64,000 nucleotides of DNA from Clostridium intestinale DSM 6191 (lineage in GTDB: Bacteria; Bacillota; Clostridia; Clostridiales; Clostridiaceae). Shown one piece after another: positions 24,650 to 34,557 of this stretch; positions within the stretch are counted from its first letter, which is position 1; every line of letters starts with the position of its first letter. The stretch lies in the NCBI RefSeq assembly GCF_900130055.1, contig NZ_FQXU01000017.1, positions 21,336 to 85,335 on the forward strand, read 5' to 3'. Under the pieces are notes generated by a model. The model ran no database searches. It saw only the letters and a list, made by a program, of their open reading frames with translations, and was not told the origin of the DNA. The position numbers were made by a program, and so were the translations under genes.

Positions 24650-27600
24650 TTATTTTAAGCTTATTAATAATTGACCTGCTTTAACTTGTTGACCTTCTTT
24701 TGCAATAATTGATCCAACAACACCTTCAACAGCAGCTGTAACCTTAGCTTCCATCTTCATAGCCTCTACAATAATAACTGCTTGATTTTTAGCAACTGTT
24801 TCCCCTTCTTCAACAAGAATTGATAAAATAGTTCCTGGAATAGGTGCTCCTATCTGCTTTCTATCAGAAGGATCTGCCATTTCAATAGTGTTAAAGTCTT
24901 GAATAAACTTGTTGTTTTTATCTTTAATCTTAACCTCTCTGCGGTTACCATCAACTTCAAAAACAAGAATTTTATTTCCTTCATTATCAGGATTACTTAC
25001 GCTTAAAAGTCTTATCATATAAGCTTTTCCTTCAGCTACTTCAACTTCACAAGTTTCACCTTCATAAAGTCCGTGGAAGAATACATCACTTCCCATTCTC
25101 GTAAAGTCTCCAACCTCTTTTCTGTATTTTACATATTCCTCAAATACATCTGGGTAAAGAGCGTAACTTAAGATATCTCTCTTATCTGGTTCAATTTCTA
25201 GTTCTTCTTTTAAATATTTCTCTATCTTATCAAAGTCTTCTGGAGGAAATAGTTCTCCTGGTCTACAAGTTATAGGTTCTTCTCCCTTTAGTACTATCTT
25301 TTGAAGTTCTTCTGGGAATCCTCCACTTGGTTGACCCATCATTCCTTTAAAGTAAGAAACTACTGAATCTGGGAAAGCTAAATGTGCTGCTTTTTCTTGA
25401 ATATTTTCTGGAGTAAGATTGTTTTGAACCATAAATATAGCAAAGTCTCCAACCATTTTTGAAGATGGAGTTACTTTTACAATATCTCCAACCATATCAT
25501 TTACAACCTTATAGTTTTCTTTAACCTCATGGAATTTGTGACCAAGCCCAAAGCTTTCAACCTGTGGTTTTAAATTTGAATATTGTCCACCTGGTATTTC
25601 ATACTTATATATTTCAGCGGATCCAGATTTTAAATCAGACTCAAATGCTTGATAAACTGGTCTTACTGCATCCCAGTAATCTGAAACAAGTTGAATTCCT
25701 TTAAGGTTAATTCCAGTATCTCTTCTAGTATTTTTAAGTGCAGCAACTACTGAATTTAGTGCAGGCTGACTTGTAAGTCCTGACATACTATTAAACGCTG
25801 TATCAACAATATCAACACCAGCCTCTGCTGCCATAATTACTGTAGCCACTCCATTACCTGTAGTGTCATGAGTATGAAGATGTATTGGAATACTAATTTC
25901 TTGCTTTAATGCACTTACTAATTTAAAAGCAGCATGAGGTTTTAAAAGTGCTGCCATATCCTTAATTCCTAGTATATGAGCACCAGTTTTCTCAATTTCT
26001 TTAGCAAGTTTTATATAATAATCTAAGTTATATTTACTCTTCTCATCATTTAAGATATCACCTGTGTAACATATAGCAGCTTCTGCTACTTTTCCTGTTT
26101 TTAGAACTTCTTCTATAGATACTTCCATGCCCTTAAGCCAGTTAAGAGAATCGAATATTCTAAATACGTCCATACCATTTTTTGCAGCTTCTCTTATAAA
26201 TTCACGAATTACATTATCAGGATAGTTCTTATATCCTACTGCATTCGCTCCTCTTATAAGCATTTGGAATAATACATTAGGAATCTTCTTTCTAAGTTCA
26301 GTTAATCTTTCCCATGGTGACTCATGTAAAAATCTATAGGCAACATCATAAGTTGCTCCTCCCCACATTTCAAGAGAAAACAAGTCATTACCATATACAG
26401 AAGTTGCATCTGCTATCTTTAACATATCTCTAGTTCTTACTCTTGTAGCCATTAAAGATTGATGAGCATCTCTCATAGTTGTATCAGTTAAAAGTAACTT
26501 ATTTTGATTTTTAATCCATTTAATAAGTCCATCAGTACCTTCATTATCTAAGATTTGTTTAGTCCCACTTAAATTTTCAGGAATTTCAACCTTAGGAACT
26601 ACAGGTACATCAAAGTCTTTTTTAACTCCATTAGTTTCATTAACTACCTTTTCCCCAATGTATCTTAATAGCTTACTTTCTTCATCTGTCTTAGCTTCTA
26701 TAGAAATAAGTTCAGGATTTTCTTCAATAAAGCCAGTATGACATTCTCCTTTTAAGAAGGTAGGATGATTTAACACATTTATTAAGAAACCAATATTAGT
26801 TTTAACTCCTGAAATTGTTGTTTCTTCTATAGCACGAATACTCTTTTTTATCGCATCTTGGAAAGTTCTAGACCAAGATATATTTTTTACAAGTAAACTA
26901 TCATAATAAGGACTAATAACAGCACCTGTAAATCCATTACCACCATCTAGTCTTATACCAAACCCAGAACTTGTTCTATAAACATCTATTTTTCCTGTAT
27001 CAGGTGCAAAACTGTTAGATGGATCTTCTGTAGTAATTCTGCATTGAATAGAATATCCTCTTGGTTTTACATCATCTTGAGAATATAAACCTATTTCTTC
27101 AGAGTTTAAAGGAAAACCTTCTGCAATTAAAATCTGACTTTGAACTAAATCTATACCAGTTACCATCTCTGATACAGTGTGTTCAACTTGAATTCTTGGA
27201 TTCATTTCTATAAAATAGTGATCTCCGTGCATATCTACTAAAAATTCTAAAGTACCTGCACCTCTATAATTAACATGTTTAGCTATCTTTATAGCATCTT
27301 CACAAATTTCATTTCTTTTTTCTTCTGAAAGAGAAAATGCTGGAGTAAATTCTACAACCTTTTGATGTCTTCTTTGTATAGAACAATCTCTTTCATATAA
27401 GTGAACTATATTACCAAACTTATCTCCTAATACTTGAACCTCAATGTGTTTAGGTTTTTCAAGATATTTTTCAATAAACATAAGATCATTACCAAAAGCT
27501 TTTTTAGCTTCATTTTTAGCACTGCTAAAAGCATACTCAAGTTCATCTTCACTATGAACTATTCTCATACCTCTACCACCGCCACCTGCAGCAGCTTTTA

Positions 27601-28078
27601 TCATGATAGGATATCCACACTCTTTTGCAAATACACTTGCATCTTGGACAGTGTTAACTCCATCCTCATGCCCTGGAATAGTTGGAACTCCAACTGCCTT
27701 TGCAACTATTTTGGATTTAATCTTATCCCCAAGAGAATCCATCATATCAGCTGTTGGTCCTATAAACTCAATACCTGATTCTTCACATCTTTTTGCAAAC
27801 TCAGGATTTTCTGATAAAAATCCATAACCAGGATGAATAGCATCAACACCCTTTTTAAGTGCAAGACTTATAATTTCTTCAATATTTAAATACGCTTCAA
27901 CAGGACTTTTATTCTCACCAATTAGATAAGCTTCATCTGCTTTAGTTTTAAACAAGGAATACTTATCCTCATTAGAATAAATAGCAACTGTTCTAATTCC
28001 AAGCTCACTACAAGCTCTAAAGACTCTTATAGCAATTTCGCCCCTATTTGCTACCAAAACTCTTTTAAATTTCTTCAT
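24650..28078 (-). CDS. pyc: Pyruvate carboxylase
   Basis: A full-length 1142-residue single-chain pyruvate carboxylase. The biotin carboxylase domain is about 1-460 (KAAAGGGGRGMR ATP loop; FIEMNPRIQVEHTVSEMVTG). The carboxyltransferase domain is about 530-810 (LLLTDTTMRDAHQSLMATRV, then IHLHTHDTTG). The biotinyl carrier domain ends the chain, with biotinyl-Lys about 1108 in EAMKME. It makes oxaloacetate from pyruvate, bicarbonate and ATP to feed the TCA branch and aspartate-family synthesis. A monocistronic unit with its own terminator. Confidence 0.96.
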   Translation of the reverse strand: MKKFKRVLVANRGEIAIRVFRACSELGIRTVAIYSNEDKYSLFKTKADEAYLIGENKSPVEAYLNIEEIISLALKKGVDAIHPGYGFLSENPEFAKRCEESGIEFIGPTADMMDSLGDKIKSKIVAKAVGVPTIPGHEDGVNTVQDASVFAKECGYPIMIKAAAGGGGRGMRIVHSEDELEYAFSSAKNEAKKAFGNDLMFIEKYLEKPKHIEVQVLGDKFGNIVHLYERDCSIQRRHQKVVEFTPAFSLSEEKRNEICEDAIKIAKHVNYRGAGTLEFLVDMHGDHYFIEMNPRIQVEHTVSEMVTGIDLVQSQILIAEGFPLNSEEIGLYSQDDVKPRGYSIQCRITTEDPSNSFAPDTGKIDVYRTSSGFGIRLDGGNGFTGAVISPYYDSLLVKNISWSRTFQDAIKKSIRAIEETTISGVKTNIGFLINVLNHPTFLKGECHTGFIEENPELISIEAKTDEESKLLRYIGEKVVNETNGVKKDFDVPVVPKVEIPENLSGTKQILDNEGTDGLIKWIKNQNKLLLTDTTMRDAHQSLMATRVRTRDMLKIADATSVYGNDLFSLEMWGGATYDVAYRFLHESPWERLTELRKKIPNVLFQMLIRGANAVGYKNYPDNVIREFIREAAKNGMDVFRIFDSLNWLKGMEVSIEEVLKTGKVAEAAICYTGDILNDEKSKYNLDYYIKLAKEIEKTGAHILGIKDMAALLKPHAAFKLVSALKQEISIPIHLHTHDTTGNGVATVIMAAEAGVDIVDTAFNSMSGLTSQPALNSVVAALKNTRRDTGINLKGIQLVSDYWDAVRPVYQAFESDLKSGSAEIYKYEIPGGQYSNLKPQVESFGLGHKFHEVKENYKVVNDMVGDIVKVTPSSKMVGDFAIFMVQNNLTPENIQEKAAHLAFPDSVVSYFKGMMGQPSGGFPEELQKIVLKGEEPITCRPGELFPPEDFDKIEKYLKEELEIEPDKRDILSYALYPDVFEEYVKYRKEVGDFTRMGSDVFFHGLYEGETCEVEVAEGKAYMIRLLSVSNPDNEGNKILVFEVDGNRREVKIKDKNNKFIQDFNTIEMADPSDRKQIGAPIPGTILSILVEEGETVAKNQAVIIVEAMKMEAKVTAAVEGVVGSIIAKEGQQVKAGQLLISLK

Positions 28079-28591
28079 AAAAATGCCCCTTTTCTCTCCT
28101 AAAATTTTTGCCTATAGCTAGAATTGGTTTAATGGCTAATAATAAACTTGTAACCACAAAAAAACAAACCTTAACGAACATTTAACAATATATATTAAGG
28201 CTTCTTTCTTATTTTCTATATTACTCTATAAAAGCCACCTTTGCTCTTTTTATTATAAATTCAATCTACAATGCAATATACACACTTAATAAAATTCATT
28301 ATTATAATATATATTCTCTCATTGTTTTCAACTTAAGTACATCTTTATTTTAATTATTATATCACAATTCTTTTAATACTGCTATTCTACAAATAAAATA
28401 AATATATTTTTATTGAAGGCTTTTCACTATAAAAATTCGAAAAATGCAAGTTTCACTTCATAATTATTTCGTATTTCACTTTAACACCATCTTATTAAAC
28501 AAAAGTAAAATTCTTCATTTATACAGCCAAAACCCGAAACTTATCTAACAAACGCAATTATCCTTCCCCCTAAAATATTAAGAGGAACTTT

Positions 28592-28716
28592 AGAATTTTA
28601 CTTCTAATATTTCAAAGTTCATAACCACCAAAGTTTTAAAGTTCTTTGGTTCTTTGGTTCTTTGGTTCTTTGGTTCTTTGGTTCTTTGGTTCTTTGGTTC
28701 TTAAGAATTTTACTTC
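28592..28716. repeat. 13-bp direct repeats flanking the octamer array
   Basis: AGAATTTTACTTC occurs at 28592-28604 and again at 28704-28716, bracketing the octamer repeat. Slippage, a decayed small element or chance duplication are all possible. Confidence 0.45.
28641..28702. repeat. Tandem octamer repeat (GTTCTTTG)x7.75
   Basis: Seven perfect copies and one partial copy of GTTCTTTG in an otherwise gene-free 710-bp gap between pyc and vanW. The perfect units indicate recent slippage, so copy number probably varies between strains. Confidence 0.95.
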
Positions 28717-28766
28717 CTAGGTGAATAGTAAGCAATAAAAAAACCGCCTTACCATTCACCTAGGAA
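28714..28766. terminator. Long hairpin downstream of vanW
   Basis: TTCCTAGGTGAATAGTAAG (28714-28732) pairs with 28748-28766 with a single mismatch, giving a stem of about 19 bp. On the minus strand, which vanW uses, the T7 run lies in the loop, not after the stem, so this is not a standard terminator. The rest of the 28080-28640 gap shows no gene. Confidence 0.5.
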
Positions 28767-28789
28767 TCTTAAAGCGTTTTTCATTGTTA

Positions 28790-29611
28790 TTATTTTATTC
28801 CTTCACTCAAATAAGGATTGTACACCATATATGCGTGATTTTCAGTTATATACTCATCTTTTACCAATCCAATATTATCATACATTTTTCTATATATTAT
28901 GTTGTTTCTAATATATCCTCCAAATAATCCTGCTGTTATTGAATGTTCCTTTTCATACACTTCATATTTATTAATTGATTGTACAGTGCTCCTCCATTCA
29001 CCAACTAGATATTCATCAGTCAAATAAACTACTAATTGATACTCCTGTTCTGTATTATTGTATATTTGTAAATCTAAAAAATTATAAGCGCAGGTTGCCC
29101 CGGTACCAAAAGGCTGAGTTCTATTACTATCTGGAAATACATCATGACTATGTCTATATCTTTCAGTTACTGTTAGTGACGTATGTAATGTCATCCAATA
29201 TATTAGATTTGAAAGCTGACAAAGCCCCCCACCAACTCCAGCTTTAAAGCTACCATCTGCACATAGCATGAGTCCATCTAAATATCCCTTTTTATAAGAT
29301 GCCTTTCCTATAAGCTTCCAATAAGAAAATGTCTCTCCAGGTTTTATTACTATTCCATTAAGTTTCTCAATCGCAAGCCTAAGATTTGTTATCTTATTAT
29401 GTTGAAGTTTCATATCTACATTTTTAAGTTTTCTTAATAACGGTGTCTTATGTTCAAAAATAACATAAGGTGATTTCTCACTAACAATATTTTTTGAATA
29501 CTTTTTCCCACTTAAATACCACTGCTTGTACCTTTTCATCGAATAGTATAATTTCCCTAAAAACAATCTAAGTTTTGATCTCTTAATAGGCTTCCTCTCA
29601 ATATAGCTCAT
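28790..29611 (-). CDS. VanW-family protein
   Basis: About 273 residues of the VanW family: GIVIKPGETFSYWKLIGKAS, then GVGGGLCQLSNLIYWMTLHT and HSHDVFPDSNRTQPFGTGAT. VanW proteins accompany some vancomycin operons and are widespread in clostridia without them; their biochemistry is unknown. No Van cluster is next to it here. GGAGGG precedes the ATG at 29611; a GTG at 29623 is in frame but includes that site, so I choose 29611. Confidence 0.85.
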   Translation of the reverse strand: MSYIERKPIKRSKLRLFLGKLYYSMKRYKQWYLSGKKYSKNIVSEKSPYVIFEHKTPLLRKLKNVDMKLQHNKITNLRLAIEKLNGIVIKPGETFSYWKLIGKASYKKGYLDGLMLCADGSFKAGVGGGLCQLSNLIYWMTLHTSLTVTERYRHSHDVFPDSNRTQPFGTGATCAYNFLDLQIYNNTEQEYQLVVYLTDEYLVGEWRSTVQSINKYEVYEKEHSITAGLFGGYIRNNIIYRKMYDNIGLVKDEYITENHAYMVYNPYLSEGIK

Positions 29612-29795
29612 AAAACCCTCCACCTTTTTTGTTAAGTAAGATACTCAAGATTTATTACTGGTAATTATACCATTTAATTCAAATATATTGATTACAAACT
29701 CTATACAATAATTTATTTACTTTTCCCATACAAGCTCATGATACCATCTTAAATCTTCCCTAAATAAAATTTCATTTTTACATAGTAAATGAGGT

Positions 29796-30464
29796 TTATT
29801 TAATAAATAAACTTAAAGTTCCACCTTCCAATATAATTAAAACTCCCAATACTATAAATATTATTGGAACAAAAATATGCTTATACCTCTCAATATTTTT
29901 ATTAACAAAAGGATGTTCAGCTAATTTAAAACCAATAAAACACCATATACCTGTAAGTAATAAAAAAACTATAACTGGTATTAATATAGAATATAATTTC
30001 ATACTTGAGAACACTGGTATATAAATACCAATGTTGTCTCCACCATTCGCAATGGTTACTCCTGCTACCTTTAGTATACTTGGACTAATAAACTTCCTAA
30101 TAAATACTAAGGTTTTATTTTCTTGATTCAAAACTACTTGTTCTTGTATATTCTCTTCAGTATCTTGAACCTCTTCTTCAACGTTATTCTTGATTTCTTT
30201 TTTATACTCAATATATTCCTTTATCCCTAGATATATAGGTACTATACCGAGTAACCCAACATATTCCTGTGGAATTATCGATATTCCTAAGGCCCCTGCA
30301 ATACTTATTGCTGTTAAAGCACCAATTCCTAAATATTGACCAATGACAATATGCTTAACTTTTATATCTTTATTAACTTGAGAGAAAAACAGCATTAAAA
30401 TAAAAATATCATCAATATTAGTGCTAAAAAATGAAACTAGAGCAGTTATTATTGTACTAATCAC
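29796..30464 (-). CDS. cadD: Cadmium resistance transporter, CadD family
   Basis: A 222-residue protein with about six helices of the CadD family. It opens STNIDDIFILMLFFSQV and repeats the Asn-Asp theme in ANGGDNIGIYIPVFS. A charged cytosolic loop (about 85-120) separates the halves. CadD confers cadmium resistance in staphylococci; in this position a metal or general small-solute export role is inferred. It is monocistronic, divergent from the phosphatase fusion gene. Confidence 0.8.
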   Translation of the reverse strand: MISTIITALVSFFSTNIDDIFILMLFFSQVNKDIKVKHIVIGQYLGIGALTAISIAGALGISIIPQEYVGLLGIVPIYLGIKEYIEYKKEIKNNVEEEVQDTEENIQEQVVLNQENKTLVFIRKFISPSILKVAGVTIANGGDNIGIYIPVFSSMKLYSILIPVIVFLLLTGIWCFIGFKLAEHPFVNKNIERYKHIFVPIIFIVLGVLIILEGGTLSLFIK

Positions 30465-30598
30465 TTATAATCCTCCACACAATTAAATATCAGCTAATCT
30501 ATTTAAATTATACTATATTAATCCCAGTATATAATCGCCTTTATTGATGCAAATTATCTTAAGATAAAATAATTAATTATAAAAAGAGGTGATACAAA

Positions 30599-33052
30599 AT
30601 GAAAAGATTTATTAAACATCACATAGTTTTACTATTAATTTTTCTTTGCTCCTTCTTACTTACTATATGTACTCAAGCTCAACCTAACATTGATAGTAAC
30701 GATGTACAACTGGTTCTTGATTCTTTAAATACAACAACTGTGCCAAGAAATTTACGTAAAACTTCTGATATCTCTTATCTGTCCAGTAATAAATCATTAA
30801 ACCTTACTGGATTAGCTTCGTTAAATATCTCAGGAAGCCAACAATTTTCTGAGCAAAACCTACCATTAATGCTAGATTATTTAGACACATCCCTTCCTAT
30901 AACTATAGTAGATTTAAGACAAGAATCTCATGGTTTTATAAATGGATATCCTGTTAGCTGGGCTAATTTAAAAAATGATGCAAACAAAGACTTAAATAAA
31001 GAAGAAGTTATATTAAAGGAAAGTAATCAACTAGAAAATATAGAGTTAAATTCAACTATTGCTTTTCAAAAACCTACTACAAAATCACTTAATGTAACTA
31101 AAGTTGAAAATGAAGATGCACTAGTTAGTTCGAAGAACGTATCTTACATGAGAATACCCGTTACAGATGGCAAAATCCCTTCAGATTATATGGTTGACTA
31201 CACAGTAGATTTTTTTAAAAATATTAATAAAAACTCTTGGCTTCACTTTCATTGTAAAGCTGGTGAAGGAAGAACAACCACCTTTATGATTATGTATGAC
31301 ATGTTTAAAAATGCAAAAAATGTTTCCAGCTCTGATATAATAAACCGTCAATTGTCTTTAGCCAAGTTCAATACTAATGTTATCAATAGTTTTCATAATC
31401 CTGAAAGAGATAGGTTTATGCTGAATTTTTATGAGTACTGTAAAACCAATAATGATAGCTTTAATTCAAAATGGAGTGACTTTATAAAAACTATTTCTTT
31501 TAGTCACTCTATTAAAACTTACTCTAAAAATACACTAAACTCAAACTACATAAAGAACTCTGAGATTCCTAAGCTTTTATATGTTATTTCTTTAGATAAA
31601 TTGTCCCCTAGCGAAAAAACTATGATTGCCTCTCTTCAAGGGTTAGTCAACAATAAATCTTCTTCTCAAATATACACTTTAAATTCTAATGAGCCAGATT
31701 ATCAAATCTGGCTAGATGACTTGAAAAGTAATTATAATGTTAACTACGAAATTATTTCTGACCCTTGGATATTAGTAGATAAATTTAAAAAGTATGTAGA
31801 TGGTTATATATTGTTTAGTTATAAAAACCCTAAAGACCCCTCAATAAATAACGCCTGCTCTCTTGCAGCATTAAAAAATTCTATAGTCATTAATGAAGAT
31901 ATTGAAAATGAAGTAAATCTACACGGAATTACTAATCTAATTGGTGATTGTAGAAACACTGATAACACCTGGGCATATGATAACTTGTGGGATAAAGGCT
32001 TAAACCATTCTCTTTTAATTCAATTATCACCTGACAAAGATTCTGCCTTAAGAGATTATGCTATACTTTCCAAAGCTTTAGTTTTCTATGAAGAAGATGT
32101 TACTAATACTACTCTAATGGATAAAATATTATCTAATGCTAATAAAAATTCCACCTGTTTAGGTTGGGGACCAGATGAATTTATTAATGTAAGTACTGCT
32201 TCAAAATATGGAGTGAGTATTGTAGCTTCGGACTGGTCATATAACTTAAGCGTACTTAGTGCTTTTAAATCAACTCCTATAAACCAAAAATCTTCCCCAG
32301 AGTTTTTAGAAGAAAAAAATGTCCATTACGTTACCTTTGTAATGTCTGATGGTGATAATCAGCAGTGGATTCTTGGAAACAACTATAGCTCTAAAGACTG
32401 GTATGGATCAAGTTTGAGAGGTTCTTTCAATATGGGTTGGTCCATTACTCCTTCTATATATTATTTAGCCCCAACTGTTCTTAATATGTATTATAAAAGT
32501 GCAAACTCAAGCAATTATAATGATTATTTTATCGTTTCTCCTTCTGGAAATGGATATATGTATCCTAGTAAATTTGATACAAAAAGTTTAATTCCTTATA
32601 TAGATGAATTAAATAATTACATGGATAATGTGAATCAGAAATATGTATCAATAATCGATGATTCCTCATTTTACGATACTGAACTTTGGAACAAGTTTAC
32701 TTATAAAGATAATATTCAAGGGTTATTTTATTTAGATTATCATAAACATGATAACTATCAAGGAAAGATTTTGTGGTCTAATAATAAACCTATAGTATCT
32801 TGTAGAGATATACTTTGGAAAAACCTAGAGGAAGAGGATGACTTAATTGAAAAAATTAATTATATGGTTAATACTTTAGGTCAAACAAACATCTCCACTC
32901 CCGAAAGTTATACCTTTGTTTATGTCCATGCATGGAGTAAAAACTTAGAAGATGTTGAAAAAGTAATTAATAAATTGAATGAAAATCCTAAAATAAGGGT
33001 AGTCACTCCCAAAAGCTTTATGGAATTAATTAAGCATAACGTCCTCCATTAA
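30599..33052 (+). CDS. Secreted PTP-like (phytase-type) phosphatase fused to GxGYxYP domain
   Basis: An 817-residue exported protein. The signal peptide is about 1-27. Residues about 45-300 are a cysteine phosphatase of the bacterial phytase/PTP-like type, with P-loop HCKAGEGRTT (Cys about 219, Arg about 225) and general acid Asp about 190 in RIPVTDGK. Residues about 325-817 match the GxGYxYP family, with GNGYMYP at 650-656. The first half resembles myo-inositol phosphatases; the second is a putative carbohydrate-active family of unknown activity. Monocistronic, with GAGGTGAT ribosome binding site and a terminator at 33158. Confidence 0.75.
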   Translation: MKRFIKHHIVLLLIFLCSFLLTICTQAQPNIDSNDVQLVLDSLNTTTVPRNLRKTSDISYLSSNKSLNLTGLASLNISGSQQFSEQNLPLMLDYLDTSLPITIVDLRQESHGFINGYPVSWANLKNDANKDLNKEEVILKESNQLENIELNSTIAFQKPTTKSLNVTKVENEDALVSSKNVSYMRIPVTDGKIPSDYMVDYTVDFFKNINKNSWLHFHCKAGEGRTTTFMIMYDMFKNAKNVSSSDIINRQLSLAKFNTNVINSFHNPERDRFMLNFYEYCKTNNDSFNSKWSDFIKTISFSHSIKTYSKNTLNSNYIKNSEIPKLLYVISLDKLSPSEKTMIASLQGLVNNKSSSQIYTLNSNEPDYQIWLDDLKSNYNVNYEIISDPWILVDKFKKYVDGYILFSYKNPKDPSINNACSLAALKNSIVINEDIENEVNLHGITNLIGDCRNTDNTWAYDNLWDKGLNHSLLIQLSPDKDSALRDYAILSKALVFYEEDVTNTTLMDKILSNANKNSTCLGWGPDEFINVSTASKYGVSIVASDWSYNLSVLSAFKSTPINQKSSPEFLEEKNVHYVTFVMSDGDNQQWILGNNYSSKDWYGSSLRGSFNMGWSITPSIYYLAPTVLNMYYKSANSSNYNDYFIVSPSGNGYMYPSKFDTKSLIPYIDELNNYMDNVNQKYVSIIDDSSFYDTELWNKFTYKDNIQGLFYLDYHKHDNYQGKILWSNNKPIVSCRDILWKNLEEEDDLIEKINYMVNTLGQTNISTPESYTFVYVHAWSKNLEDVEKVINKLNENPKIRVVTPKSFMELIKHNVLH

Positions 33053-33157
33053 TCTTCAGCATTTATATTTTATTTTAATGGTAACGTCATCCATTTATTC
33101 ACATATAATATATTAAAACTAAAGTTTATAATAAAAATACCATCTCCTCTAATGCTT

Positions 33158-33191
33158 AGAACCCCTATACTATTGTATAGAGGTTCTTTTA
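33158..33191. terminator. Terminator between fusion gene and nitroreductase
   Basis: A 13-pair stem with one mismatch (AGAACCCCTATAC / GTATAGAGGTTCT), 4-nt loop, followed by TTTT on the plus strand. It serves the rightward fusion gene and may also stop the leftward nitroreductase transcript. Confidence 0.75.
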
Positions 33192-33215
33192 GTTTTCTGT
33201 CTTCTTTAATGCTTT

Positions 33216-33740
33216 TTATTTAATATAGTATATATAGTTTTCTTTTCTAACCGCAGGATTAGGCAGTTCACAGTCTGGATAACCAAGAATACAAGCTCCA
33301 ACTCCACTATACTCCCCATCAACTCCCCATTTTTTTAACAAAGCTTTTCCTTCTTCTGATTCAAATGTCTCATAAACACGGTTAATCCAACAAGAACCTA
33401 TATTTAGTGAATGTGCAGCATTCATCATATTACCCATGCACAAACTTCCATCTTTTATATTATTTTTATTGTTTTTATCCCCTAGTACAAGAACAACAGT
33501 AGGAGCTCCATAAAAAGGCTTGCTCTTAGGATTTGGGCTAAAGCTTGCATTTAACTTTTCTAACTCTTCAATAGTCTCTTTATCTTGAACTGCAATTAGT
33601 ATGGCACTTTGCTTTCCCATAGAACTTGGAGCATAGCTACCTGCTTTAAGAATTATATCTAACTCTTCACTTGAAATCTGTTCAGATTTGTATTTTCTTA
33701 TACTTCTTCTTTCTAGTAAATCTTTAATTGTTTGATTCAT
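33216..33740 (-). CDS. Nitroreductase family protein
   Basis: A 174-residue flavin reductase-like protein: the opening ERRSIRKYKSEQISSEEL and AGSYAPSSMGKQ are typical of FMN-binding nitroreductases. It probably reduces nitro or quinone compounds with NAD(P)H. It follows the DinB-like gene by 12 bp on the same strand, so the two are probably co-transcribed. Confidence 0.85.
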   Translation of the reverse strand: MNQTIKDLLERRSIRKYKSEQISSEELDIILKAGSYAPSSMGKQSAILIAVQDKETIEELEKLNASFSPNPKSKPFYGAPTVVLVLGDKNNKNNIKDGSLCMGNMMNAAHSLNIGSCWINRVYETFESEEGKALLKKWGVDGEYSGVGACILGYPDCELPNPAVRKENYIYYIK

Positions 33741-33752
33741 GTTAATCCTCCT

Positions 33753-34433
33753 TTATCTTTTAGAAATGCTTTTTCTTTTGGCACTTAAAGATTCGTTTAT
33801 ATGTACCATATTATGTCTTGTTGCTGGCATTAATATGATACCCGCCACATTTTTTCTTCCCCAGAAATCTATGAGCCAATTTGAAGCTTCCACATCTAGA
33901 ACCGCTCCTTCATCTATAATCCTTTGTAATTTTTCTTTATCGAACTTTCTTTTCATATCTTCATTGCTTAAGTTTCCTATGATTGTCCTTGTTTTTTTAC
34001 CTACAGCTATTCTATAGTTTTTTAGCTCTTGTATATTTATATTTTTGCTAAATTCTAATATCTCTTCAGAACTTAAAGCATTTCCAGTGTCAATAATTTC
34101 AGTATTTATTTTTTCTTTCCAATTTCCAGAATTAAATACTTGCTCATCTCCTGCAACTAATAAATTCATTGTTATGTCTTCAATTCTGCTAGAGTGCCAT
34201 ATTCCATATGCTATAGTACGTCCTTTTTCATTAATTGAAGTTCTAAATATTTCATCCTCTAAGTCTTCTAAAAGTTCATCTTCAAAAGTTTTCTCATCAG
34301 TTTCTGATACATAAGATGAGTGTACCATAGAATGTACCATCCTAGCTAAAGCCTTACTTTCCTCAACTTTATCTTTTTTTAGAATTATTTCCCTCAATTC
34401 TTTTAAATGTTTATTCCAAGTTTTAAAATCCAT
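33753..34433 (-). CDS. DinB-like metal-dependent protein
   Basis: A 226-residue protein with the helical DinB/DUF664-like look: an early helix rich in His (ALARMVHSMVHSS), GIWHSSRIEDITMNLLVAG in the middle and a terminal ATRHNMVHINESLSAKRKS. The scattered His residues could form the metal site of this superfamily, whose members include thiol-S-transferases. Family assignment rests on these patterns only. Confidence 0.55.
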   Translation of the reverse strand: MDFKTWNKHLKELREIILKKDKVEESKALARMVHSMVHSSYVSETDEKTFEDELLEDLEDEIFRTSINEKGRTIAYGIWHSSRIEDITMNLLVAGDEQVFNSGNWKEKINTEIIDTGNALSSEEILEFSKNINIQELKNYRIAVGKKTRTIIGNLSNEDMKRKFDKEKLQRIIDEGAVLDVEASNWLIDFWGRKNVAGIILMPATRHNMVHINESLSAKRKSISKR

Positions 34434-34508
34434 ACTAAACCCCCTCTTTTACTTATTTAATTATCCTAATTATACCACATTCCAATTTATTCATATTAAA
34501 TAAAGAAA

Positions 34509-34546
34509 AAATATCCTAAAATTCAGTTCTGAGTTTTAGGATATTT
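34509..34546 (-). terminator. Terminator of the exported twin genes
   Basis: AAATATCCTAAAA pairs perfectly with TTTTAGGATATTT over a 12-nt loop, with T-rich flanks; it lies 11 bp past the stop of the gene at 34558. Confidence 0.75.
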
Positions 34547-34557
34547 CTATTTAGTGA

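Noticed and set aside
27434..27827. Plus-strand frames opposite pyc
   Set aside because: Antisense shadows of the well-conserved pyruvate carboxylase gene.
28079..28590. Gene in the pyc-vanW gap
   Set aside because: Scanned both strands; only very short AT-rich frames without ribosome binding sites.
28641..28702. CRISPR or coding repeat
   Set aside because: Perfect 8-bp tandem units without spacers; no convincing reading frame or ribosome binding site covers them.
34045..34314. Plus-strand 89-codon frame opposite the DinB-like gene
   Set aside because: Shadow frame with Ser/Ile-rich composition and no ribosome binding site.
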